Part shown: piece by piece, positions 16,001 to 23,535 of the stretch
How the letters are laid out: each line of letters starts with the position of its first letter
How positions within the stretch are numbered: position 1 is the stretch's first letter
Origin: Methanothermococcus okinawensis IH1
Lineage (GTDB): Archaea; AGJL01; Methanococci; Methanococcales; Methanococcaceae
Direction of reading: 5' to 3'
Assembly (NCBI RefSeq): GCF_000179575.2
Contig: NC_015636.1
Span: 310,001-374,000 of the forward strand
Length of the DNA stretch: 64,000 bases
Notes under the pieces: generated by a model
Databases searched by the model: none
The model's input: the letters and a program-made list of their open reading frames with translations, nothing else
What the model was told of the DNA's origin: nothing
Made by a program: the position numbers and the translations under genes

Positions 16001-16402
16001 ATGGGATATTGCACACCCGCAGAGCTCTACAACTTTCTAAAACTTAAAATTCAATATAAAGACATTGAAAACGACCTTAATTCTGCAATAACCGTGGCAT
16101 CATCAAGGATTGATGCACAGGTAGGACTTATTGAGAATCCTGATGAAGATACAAAGATACTATTAAAACGGGCATGTATGTATTATGCAGGAGCTGAAAT
16201 ATTAAGGCAATATTGGGAAGAATTACAGGTCGATAGATACGAAATGCAAAAGGTTTCACAATATGAAGGAATGGGGGACGAGCTGACAAGAAACATATTA
16301 AATAAGTTAAAAGGAGTTCAGCAGATTACCACATCTAACGATAATAACAAAGATACAAAAATAATTATTCCTTCATTTTTATATACGATTACAAATAGGT
16401 GA
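16001..16402 (+). CDS. Head-tail connector protein (gp6-like)
   Basis: A 133-residue, mainly helical protein starting after AGGTGTT. The pattern MGYCTPAELYNFLKL, then LNSAITVASSRIDAQVGL and LKRACMYYAGAEILRQYW is that of HK97 gp6 / SPP1 gp15-type connectors, which form a ring under the portal and join head and tail. It directly follows the major capsid gene, as expected. The stop codon overlaps the ribosome binding site of the next gene (AGGTGAT). The C-terminal 30 residues are polar and likely disordered before assembly. Confidence 0.7.
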   Translation: MGYCTPAELYNFLKLKIQYKDIENDLNSAITVASSRIDAQVGLIENPDEDTKILLKRACMYYAGAEILRQYWEELQVDRYEMQKVSQYEGMGDELTRNILNKLKGVQQITTSNDNNKDTKIIIPSFLYTITNR

Positions 16403-16407
16403 TTATA

Positions 16408-17193
16408 ATGGGTTCTACATCATATATTAATGGAGATGGATATGCGAGATACACAGGGGGCGGGACGTTATTTATTAATGGAGAAAGCATAGCAATTGTA
16501 GAGTTTGAAGCAGAATTGAATCATAAAGAAATGCAGACAGCCACTACTGCGGGGATTATAAAAGATGTTTCACAGCAGATAGATTTTAAAGGTAAATTCA
16601 CCGATATAGCAGGAACACATAAGTTTTGGAGCATGTTTATGGGAATTGATGCTATGGAATCAACTGCTGAATCGTTATATTCTGGTGCTGGAACTGGTGC
16701 AGACCAAACGGCAACAGCTGATGCACAGCCAACGCTCCCATCTATTTTACAGATATCACTCTCTAAAAGTGGAACTACTGTTCCAACAATTACTCCCGAT
16801 GCGATTGTAATTGCTGGAAAGGATGCATTTGGTAATACAATTACTGAGAATTTCAATTATACTTGCCTTGAAACTATTGTTGGAAGTTTGTTATTTTCAC
16901 AGATTGATAGTATTGCAATCCCTGGCACACTGAGCTCAGATACAAAAGTTACTGTTTCAACAGTTGCAGGTGTAAAAAGTGGAAAACCAACAATTGTTCC
17001 AAAATTCAACCTTCAAGGGTTTATAAAAGGGAGTGATGGACACCTGCAAGGCGTACAAATGAAAAATGTAACAATACTTAATAAACCAAAATTTAAACTT
17101 GAAGGCAAGGAAGAACATATTAAAGAAGAAATTGAGTTTGTTTTATCAAATGCTAACGAAGACATAATATTCTATGAATATATACCTCAGTAG
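16408..17193 (+). CDS. Major tail tube protein
   Basis: The ATG at 16408 is chosen because GGTGAT lies 4 bases upstream. The 261-residue product is beta-rich with glycine, serine and threonine repeats (GYARYTGGGTLFINGES; EFEAELNHKEMQTATTAG; QQIDFKGKFTDIAG), a common look of phage tail tube proteins. Residues 95-200 form an inserted Ig-like or variable domain (TITPDAIVIAGKDAFGNTITENFNY) as seen in lambda gpV-type tubes. It stands between the connector and the tail chaperone genes. The alternative would be a minor tail or head-closure protein. Confidence 0.72.
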   Translation: MGSTSYINGDGYARYTGGGTLFINGESIAIVEFEAELNHKEMQTATTAGIIKDVSQQIDFKGKFTDIAGTHKFWSMFMGIDAMESTAESLYSGAGTGADQTATADAQPTLPSILQISLSKSGTTVPTITPDAIVIAGKDAFGNTITENFNYTCLETIVGSLLFSQIDSIAIPGTLSSDTKVTVSTVAGVKSGKPTIVPKFNLQGFIKGSDGHLQGVQMKNVTILNKPKFKLEGKEEHIKEEIEFVLSNANEDIIFYEYIPQ

Positions 17194-17201
17194 GTGGTTA
17201 A

Positions 17202-17576
17202 ATGGTAACTGTTGAAGAATACTTAAAAAAAGCATATACTACCGTAGAGCTCCCCAGTGGATTCAAATTCAAGATAAAAACATTATCCTCAATAGATGTT
17301 TTAAAAGTGATGGGAGATATTCCCTCAATACAGGAGATGACAAACCTAAACAAAGAAGAAGTAAAGGAGAATGTGCAAAAGTTATCAGCGAATAAAGAAT
17401 ACACTAAGAAAATAATTGAAGTAGTTCCTGAATTGGTTGAAAAATCAATTATCGAACCAAAAGGCATAAAATGGGAGCAGTTAGACGGTAAGGATAAAGA
17501 TGCATTAATGGAGTATATATTATCACAATTTACAGCAGATAAAAAAATATCATCCTTTCGTGAGAAAGAACAGTAA
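17202..17576 (+). CDS. Tail assembly chaperone, first frame (G-like)
   Basis: The 124-residue protein starts after GGTGGTTAA. Size, helical nature and place between tail tube and tape measure are those of tail assembly chaperones such as lambda gpG, which coat the tape measure during assembly. Its 3' end overlaps a second frame (to 17784) shifted by +1 or -2, and a run of seven A (17541-17547) lies just before the overlap. In many phages the second frame is reached by programmed frameshift to make a longer G-T protein. The N-terminal EYLKKAYTTVELPSGFKFKI strand motif is typical of such chaperones. Confidence 0.72.
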   Translation: MVTVEEYLKKAYTTVELPSGFKFKIKTLSSIDVLKVMGDIPSIQEMTNLNKEEVKENVQKLSANKEYTKKIIEVVPELVEKSIIEPKGIKWEQLDGKDKDALMEYILSQFTADKKISSFREKEQ

Positions 17577-17784
17577 ATTATTAGATGCTGTTGCTCAAAG
17601 ATACGGCTGTCTCCCTTCTGACATTTTAAATCTTTCAGTTGTAGAATTTAACATAAATATTGCAGTTGCGGTTAATTCAGCAGATACAGAATCAGAGAAA
17701 AAAGGCTGTAAGGTAAAGGTTGTTGATAAAACAGAATTAAACAATAAATATAAAGAATTATTGAGGAGGTATAATGCCCGTTGA
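17560..17784 (+). CDS. Tail assembly chaperone, second frame (T-like)
   Basis: The frame continues the chaperone in the +1 (or -2) register. It is open upstream of the GTG at 17560 as far as the A7 run at 17541-17547, and no ribosome binding site is seen before that GTG. This favours entry by frameshift over independent start. The sequence KLLDAVAQRYGCLPSDILNLSVVEFNINIAVAV has the motif of phage GT domains (short helix, YG..P..IL.L, aliphatic helix). It would recruit the tape measure to the tail tube during assembly. Exact frameshift site is inferred. Confidence 0.68.
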   Translation: MRKNSKLLDAVAQRYGCLPSDILNLSVVEFNINIAVAVNSADTESEKKGCKVKVVDKTELNNKYKELLRRYNAR

Positions 17785-17899
17785 TATAAAAAGATGGAAA
17801 AAAAACACTATTCTAATTTTTGGAGTGCTTATGTTAATATTCTTTATTTTAGTTTTTATAATCTTTGTAATCAGTGAAATATACGCACTAACAGGCTGA
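17774..17899 (+). CDS. Tiny single-pass membrane protein
   Basis: A 41-residue frame starts at ATG 17774 after GAGGAGGT, a strong site inside the end of the chaperone gene. The product has a short basic N terminus (VDIKRWKKN) and one hydrophobic helix of about 25 residues, ending EIYALTG. It overlaps the previous gene by 11 bases and precedes the tape measure by 4. It could be a small holin-like or membrane-associated assembly protein. No family is recognised, but the ribosome binding site and tight packing make it a likely gene. Confidence 0.6.
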   Translation: MPVDIKRWKKNTILIFGVLMLIFFILVFIIFVISEIYALTG

Positions 17900-17903
17900 T
17901 AAT

Positions 17904-20087
17904 ATGGTAAATATGGAAATAATTATTTCAGCAGTCGATAAGGCATCAGCTGTATTGGAAAAGGTTCAAAGGAAGATGGATGTAATTAAAAACAAAACAG
18001 CAAGAATAGCAGAAACATTTAACAGAGTAGGTAAAGGTTTAGCTGTTGCTGGTGCTGGAATGACTGCATTTGCCACTCCTTTTGTTGCAGGAATGGCATC
18101 AGCAATAAATAAAGGAATAGAATTTGAACAGCAAATGAAAACAGTTCAGGCAGTTATGGGGGCATCACAGCAAGACTTTACAAAACTATCACAACTTGCG
18201 ATGCATTATGGTGCAACAACAGCCTATACTGCATCAGAAGTAGCAGAAGCCATGAGGAATATGGCAGCAGCAGGAATGAAAACAAAACAGATATACGCAT
18301 CGCTCGGTAGTGTTTTAACTCTTGCAACGGCAACACAGTCTGATTTAAACCTATCATCTGAAATTATTATTTCAACACTTGCACAGTTCAATATGAAGGC
18401 ATCTCAAAGTGCGAGGATAATTGATGTATTTTCACAGGCTGTTGCTAATTCCCCTGCAAGACTTGGTGATTTACAATATTCTTTAAAATATGTCGGAGCT
18501 CTGGCTAATTCAATGGGATATTCATTAGAGCAAACAACTGCTGCATTAATGATGCTATATAAAGCTGGAAAAAAAGGAGAAGAAGCAGGGACTGCATTAA
18601 GGGAAGTATTGTCACGCTTAGTTAATACGGGGGTGCAAAATAAATTAAAAGCATTAGGTATTAATGTCCTCGATTCAAATGGAAAATTAAAAGGCATGGG
18701 GACTATATTAGATGAAATAAAAAAGAAAGGACTATCTTCGGCACAAATATTATCGATATTTGGAACGGAAGCAGGGACTGCAATAAATATTATGCTAACA
18801 CAGGGGGGAGATGCCTATAAAAAATATGTAAAAGTATTGGATGATTCAAAAGGAAAAGCAGAAAAGACAGCAGATGAAATGAAAAACACAGTTCAATATA
18901 AAATACAGGCATTAAAATCAGCAATTGAAGGGATAAAACTATCTATTTTTAAGGACAATAAAGGACAGATTAAAAAGTTTTTAGATGAGCTCATTAAAGC
19001 CATGCCTGCTATAAAAAAGTTTGTTGTCTCTATTTCAAAAGGGATGGCTACCGTTGGGAAAGTGATAGTTAAAGCCATTCTTCCATTGTTAAAAATATTT
19101 AACAATCTTCCTGCACCAGTTAAAAAAGCCATTGGAATTTTTGTTGGATTGGTAGCTGCAATAGCTGCAATAGTTGGCCCTATTCTGTTGGTGGTTGGCG
19201 GGTTTGCAATGGCTATCTCTTCAATCAGTGAAGTAGTTGGTGCAATAGGTGGATTAAGTGCAGCAATTGGTGCAGTTTCAGGGGTAATATCATCGGTAAT
19301 TACCGTAATAGGGGGCATTGTGTTAGCAATAAATCCTGTTATTCTGATAATCCTTGCAGTTGCTGTTGCAGTGGCAGCTTTATATTTAGCGTGGAAAAAT
19401 AACTGGTTTGGGATTAGGGATACAATAAATGCAGTTGTTAAAAAAATAAAGGGGATATTAAGTAAATTAGCAGGAGCTTTAAAATGGGTAATTACTGAGA
19501 TTAAAAAGCATACAAAGGATATTAAAAAAGCATTATTTACCGCATTGCTCGGACCATTTGCACCACTCAAAACAGCATGGGATAACAATCTCTTTGGAAT
19601 TAGAGATAAGTTAAAAAAAGTATTTAATGAGATGATTAGTTACTTAAAATCATTACCTCGTAGATTTTATCAGGCTGGTGTAGGGATGATTAATTCACTT
19701 AAAAATGGAATTGAAAGCAAAATAAATGAAATTAAGCAAAAAATATTGGATTTACTTCATTGGATTGATAACCACCTACCCCACAGCCCTGCAAAAGAGG
19801 GACCGTTAAGCAGATTGGATAAAGTAGGTCCTGGTTTTATAGATACAATTGCAGAAGGGATAAATAAACATAAATCTAAAATCCAAAATGTAGTTGGGGG
19901 CATAACTACCACTATGGCAATTAATACACGATTAGGCAGAGCTCCTACAACGAGCAATGTACTCAACTATGGTGGAGACACGCAAACCAACTATAATGTG
20001 GCAATTAATGTTGTTGGTAAATCTTATGATGAGCAACAATTAGCTAATCATTTGAATAAATTATTAAAAAAACAAATTTATAGGTGA
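17904..20087 (+). CDS. Tail tape measure protein
   Basis: The 727-residue protein has the typical TP901-like core (residues 75-330: QQDFTKLSQLAMHYGATTAYTA, AEAMRNMAAAGM, MGYSLEQTTAALMMLYKAG, LSSAQILSIFGTEAGTAI) followed by a very hydrophobic central part with several membrane-like helices (about 405-510) and helical repeats ending with SLKNGIESKINEIKQKILD and HSPAKEGPLSRLDKVGPG. Such proteins set tail length and may enter the host membrane on infection. At a rule of about 1.5 angstrom per residue the tail would be near 100 nm, which is an estimate. It is one of the most secure tail calls in the element. Confidence 0.92.
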   Translation: MVNMEIIISAVDKASAVLEKVQRKMDVIKNKTARIAETFNRVGKGLAVAGAGMTAFATPFVAGMASAINKGIEFEQQMKTVQAVMGASQQDFTKLSQLAMHYGATTAYTASEVAEAMRNMAAAGMKTKQIYASLGSVLTLATATQSDLNLSSEIIISTLAQFNMKASQSARIIDVFSQAVANSPARLGDLQYSLKYVGALANSMGYSLEQTTAALMMLYKAGKKGEEAGTALREVLSRLVNTGVQNKLKALGINVLDSNGKLKGMGTILDEIKKKGLSSAQILSIFGTEAGTAINIMLTQGGDAYKKYVKVLDDSKGKAEKTADEMKNTVQYKIQALKSAIEGIKLSIFKDNKGQIKKFLDELIKAMPAIKKFVVSISKGMATVGKVIVKAILPLLKIFNNLPAPVKKAIGIFVGLVAAIAAIVGPILLVVGGFAMAISSISEVVGAIGGLSAAIGAVSGVISSVITVIGGIVLAINPVILIILAVAVAVAALYLAWKNNWFGIRDTINAVVKKIKGILSKLAGALKWVITEIKKHTKDIKKALFTALLGPFAPLKTAWDNNLFGIRDKLKKVFNEMISYLKSLPRRFYQAGVGMINSLKNGIESKINEIKQKILDLLHWIDNHLPHSPAKEGPLSRLDKVGPGFIDTIAEGINKHKSKIQNVVGGITTTMAINTRLGRAPTTSNVLNYGGDTQTNYNVAINVVGKSYDEQQLANHLNKLLKKQIYR

Positions 20088-20092
20088 TTGAA

Positions 20093-20656
20093 ATGCCAGC
20101 GGGTGGACCAACAAATGATACAATTCCCAATACAAATAAAATATATATAACATCTCCAATTATAGCCAAAGTTGTATCGGTCGATTCAACACTAACAGTT
20201 ACAAAAGACGGTGATGGTAATATAATCGATGCTTATATTGAAGCCCCGACCAATGGACCAAATTCTTGTTCAATAGTTAGTCCGATGATATATAATAAAA
20301 GCGATTGTACAGAATGTAATTTAAATAAGATTGAATGGGATCCAATGAATGGATTTAAAGTTCATATTTATTCAGATGATGCAAATGAAACAGATACTTT
20401 CAATTTGTCATTTATAAAAGTTGTCCCAAAAACTATGGAAAGAATAAATAATATAATATGTGATAATACAACACCAGAATATACTTCGGATGAACCACCA
20501 TATAAAAATTATAATATTTTGACAGTTAATGATAATGCCCCAGAAAACTTTGATGTTGTAATTGTATATGATAGTTATAGAAGAGAAATATTGAAAATCA
20601 ATAAAAATGCCCTATATGATGAAATACAAATGGGCAGTGGTGGTGGAACAGAATAA
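20093..20656 (+). CDS. Tail protein of unknown role
   Basis: The start at ATG 20093 is favoured by GGTGATTG, which overlaps the tape measure stop. The 187-residue protein is acidic, rich in Asn, Asp and Thr, and predicted to be beta-stranded (KVVSVDSTLTVTKDGDGN, EWDPMNGFKVHIYSD). No motif is recognised. From this gene to 25683 the coding sequence becomes markedly AT-richer than in the head genes, with many AAT and ATA codons, as often seen in host-range modules. It may be a distal-tail or fibre-associated protein. Confidence 0.65.
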   Translation: MPAGGPTNDTIPNTNKIYITSPIIAKVVSVDSTLTVTKDGDGNIIDAYIEAPTNGPNSCSIVSPMIYNKSDCTECNLNKIEWDPMNGFKVHIYSDDANETDTFNLSFIKVVPKTMERINNIICDNTTPEYTSDEPPYKNYNILTVNDNAPENFDVVIVYDSYRREILKINKNALYDEIQMGSGGGTE

Positions 20657-20691
20657 TAAAAATCTTTCTTCTATTTTTTTGGTGATTTAAT

Positions 20692-21498
20692 ATGGGCAAT
20701 TTACACAATTATTCAACCGATAATGATAATAGTAATATTTCAAACTATAATAATAATAATACTAAAAATTATGATAGTGATTACTCTCTTTTGAATAGCG
20801 AAGAAGGTTTAGATATAAATAATCCTAAAAATCCACAACAATCTGGTTCATCGATAAAATCAACTAAAATGTGTTATGATTCATCTACACAAAATGTAAT
20901 ATGTGAAATAACATTAACAGATGGAACTATAATAACAAAAAAATATAATATTGCAGTTTTATTACAAAGTAAATATAATAATGGATATACAAAAGGTAAA
21001 GTTGATGGTATAAATAGTGTTGATTTCAAAACTATAACAGCGACTGTAAATAATACAAACATAATAACTAATATTACATTAACAAACAATAAAAGTAAAA
21101 TAAACTCATATATATTATCAGATAATGATGTAATAAAACTTTATAATAATTTACATCCAGTAAATAGTGGTTTGTGGATAAAAATTGACGATAAAGAATA
21201 TATTTTTCCAATAATTGATAGAAATAAGCAGCCAGATATAAACGCAGCGTATCAACCAGCAATAGATGGCAGCTCACAATATGAAGTTTTAGGAAAACCG
21301 CAAAAGAAATGGACATTTGATTTATATGTAGATTCAATTGAAAAATTACAATTTTTAGAACAATTAGAAATAAATCCAGTATGTGAAGTAAAATTCGATG
21401 AAATAGAAACTTATAAACAAACATTAATACAAAATTTATCATATTCCAGAATTACATCTTTCAATTATAATGTTTCTATCGATTTGGTGATATTATGA
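20692..21498 (+). CDS. Probable distal tail / tail-tip protein
   Basis: A 268-residue protein starting 6 bases after GGTGAT. The first 60 residues are low-complexity Asn, Asp and Ser. The C-terminal 90 residues contain GLWIKIDDKEYIFPIID, a GKPQKKWTFDLYV strand pair and CEVKFDEIETYKQTLIQNL, similar to distal tail or tail-tip proteins that start with a beta sandwich and then interact with the hub. It overlaps the next gene by 4 bases (ATGA). The family call is by pattern only. The N-terminal low-complexity part may be a flexible linker added later. Confidence 0.5.
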   Translation: MGNLHNYSTDNDNSNISNYNNNNTKNYDSDYSLLNSEEGLDINNPKNPQQSGSSIKSTKMCYDSSTQNVICEITLTDGTIITKKYNIAVLLQSKYNNGYTKGKVDGINSVDFKTITATVNNTNIITNITLTNNKSKINSYILSDNDVIKLYNNLHPVNSGLWIKIDDKEYIFPIIDRNKQPDINAAYQPAIDGSSQYEVLGKPQKKWTFDLYVDSIEKLQFLEQLEINPVCEVKFDEIETYKQTLIQNLSYSRITSFNYNVSIDLVIL

Positions 21499-22934
21499 CG
21501 GTTGATTATGAAACTTATCAAACAATTATAAGAACAGTAAAAAAAATGATGGAAAATTTGGGAAATATTCCTAATAATTTCAAATTCCTATCAGATGGTT
21601 CGTTTCAATTGGTTAATGAAGCAACCGTTTGGGATGATATGACAAGCCAAAATATTGTTGGACATAATACAATTAATTATGTTTTAGAAGCAACAGAATT
21701 TGAACAACCAATACCATATACAGTATTTGATAATAATGTTTGGTTAAAATGTTCTATACCAGCAAATAAATCTATTACTGTTACATTTACACCAGATAGC
21801 AATAAACAACCGGTTAATCCAGATAATATATTTGAATTTTTTGATGATTTTGATGGAAATTCATTAGATACAAATAAATGGACAGGAAGTGCATCAATAA
21901 ATAATGGAACAATAACTGGTAATAATTGGGATATTCATTCTAAGAAATCATTTACTTTACCAATAATTATAGAAACAAAAGTTAAATATATATCTTCAAC
22001 GAGTGATACATCACATTGGTTTGGTATTTATCAAGGAAACTCATTTGGAAATAATCTATGTTATTGGAGATTTGATTCTTCAGTTGAAATATACTCTCCT
22101 AACGAAAAAATAGAAACAATAAATCATAATGATGGGTATGATTATTTTGTAGCATATTATACTCCAAATAAAGTAGGTGTAAGTGCTAATGGACATTATG
22201 GTCAGAGTGCTTCTAAAAAAGGTTTAAATAACCAATCTATAACTTTAAAATCATATAGTGGATGTAAAGTATCTGTCGATTGGGTTTTTGTTAGAAAATA
22301 CGCAGACGAAGAACCAACAATTAATGTATTACAAAATTCAGATGGTTCTTATACTGTAACAATATCAAATCCAAATAATTATAATTTAGAAGATTATCAA
22401 GTAAAAATATCTGGTTTGGATCTAACAAAAACATATAATGTAACCGTTAAAACAACAACTCCAACATTAGTTTGTGACGCTATGCCAAATGATAAAGAAA
22501 GTTACTTAACATTCTATACGATGTTTTCACATCAAGTAAAAGTCAACGGCATAGCTCACTTTTATGTTCGTACTTATATTCCACCAGACGCACCTGAAGG
22601 TGATGTTGTTCTAAAATTAGAATGGCAAACACATCCCATTGAAGCAATAATCGAAAGTGATACGGGTAATATTATAAACCTTTCAACTTATAATACAATA
22701 ACTAAATCTGTAAAAAAACAGTTTCATATTACATCAGATATGCACGGTAAAAATATTGTCCTATGTTTCTGTACAATTGATACAATTAAGAATTTCGACC
22801 AAACAGTATTTTCAAACCTCACTAGATTAACGGATGATGCAAATGATACTTTCAACTCAGCTTTACCAATATTATACGCAAGTTGGTGTGCAGAAGTTGA
22901 TACATTAGGCAGTAGAACACCATCTGAAAAATAA
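21495..22934 (+). CDS. Virion adhesin with lectin-like domain
   Basis: The 479-residue protein contains, near residues 115-265, a concanavalin/LamG-like (DUF2341-type) sugar-binding sandwich: FFDDFDGNSLDTNKWTG, then HSKKSFTLPIIIETKVKY and GCKVSVDWVFVRKY. Such domains follow a DDFxxxxLDxxxW signature that is clear here. N-terminal and C-terminal parts are beta-rich and unknown. It likely sits at the tail tip and binds glycans of the host S-layer. It overlaps the upstream gene in ATGA. It is AT-rich and Asn-rich like its neighbours, consistent with exchange of receptor-binding modules. Confidence 0.7.
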   Translation: MTVDYETYQTIIRTVKKMMENLGNIPNNFKFLSDGSFQLVNEATVWDDMTSQNIVGHNTINYVLEATEFEQPIPYTVFDNNVWLKCSIPANKSITVTFTPDSNKQPVNPDNIFEFFDDFDGNSLDTNKWTGSASINNGTITGNNWDIHSKKSFTLPIIIETKVKYISSTSDTSHWFGIYQGNSFGNNLCYWRFDSSVEIYSPNEKIETINHNDGYDYFVAYYTPNKVGVSANGHYGQSASKKGLNNQSITLKSYSGCKVSVDWVFVRKYADEEPTINVLQNSDGSYTVTISNPNNYNLEDYQVKISGLDLTKTYNVTVKTTTPTLVCDAMPNDKESYLTFYTMFSHQVKVNGIAHFYVRTYIPPDAPEGDVVLKLEWQTHPIEAIIESDTGNIINLSTYNTITKSVKKQFHITSDMHGKNIVLCFCTIDTIKNFDQTVFSNLTRLTDDANDTFNSALPILYASWCAEVDTLGSRTPSEK

Positions 22935-22970
22935 ATTTTATATTTTATTAAAAACACAATAGTGATGTTT

Positions 22971-23524
22971 ATGAAAGATATAATTATTGATGCAAAAACA
23001 TCTATTGATTTAGATATGAATATAAATGCTATTGACCAAGCAAATATAAATTCATTAATTTATTTAGATATAAAACCGTTTGATAAAGTAAATATTATAT
23101 ATTCAAATAATAAAATATTTAGTGGCATAGTTACGGATACTGAATTAAATATAGCTTTTGGACAAAAGAATTACAGTTATACAGTCAATTCCCCATTATT
23201 TTTATTGAAAAAGACTAAAATAGAAAATAGTTATACTACTTTTTTACAATTGTTTCTAAAACAATGCTGCGATATGTGTAATTTATATTTAGATTATAGA
23301 TTAGATAAAAATCCAATAATGGCAGTTGAAAAAATAGATTATTTTAGTATGTTGAAAAAAAGTGTAATTTACACAAAAAACTATAATACCAGATTTTATA
23401 TTGATTATGAGAACAATAAGTTAGTATTTACAGATAAAACGGATGGATTTTATAATAAAATAAAAAAGTAATAAATTATAGTTATGAATATGATACAACA
23501 ATTGTAAATCAAATAAAATATTAA
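22971..23524 (+). CDS. Tail hub-like protein, ends through a -1 slippery site
   Basis: The start at ATG 22971 follows GTGATG. The first frame stops at 23469-23471. At 23462-23468 the zero frame reads A-AAA-AAG, the dnaX-type -1 slippery heptamer, and the -1 frame adds VINYSYEYDTTIVNQIKY and stops at 23524, which is 11 bases before the next start, a spacing like that of the other genes here. The product would be 184 residues. KPFDKVNIIYSNNKIFSGIVTD is typical of the N-terminal part of tail hub or baseplate proteins (gpD / gp27-like). Programmed shift, mutation and homopolymer error all remain possible. Confidence 0.6.
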
Positions 23525-23535
23525 TTGGTGGTTTT

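Noticed and set aside
18893-19588. Long minus-strand frame opposite the tape measure
   Set aside because: The plus-strand tape measure has clear family features; the opposite frame is a composition shadow.
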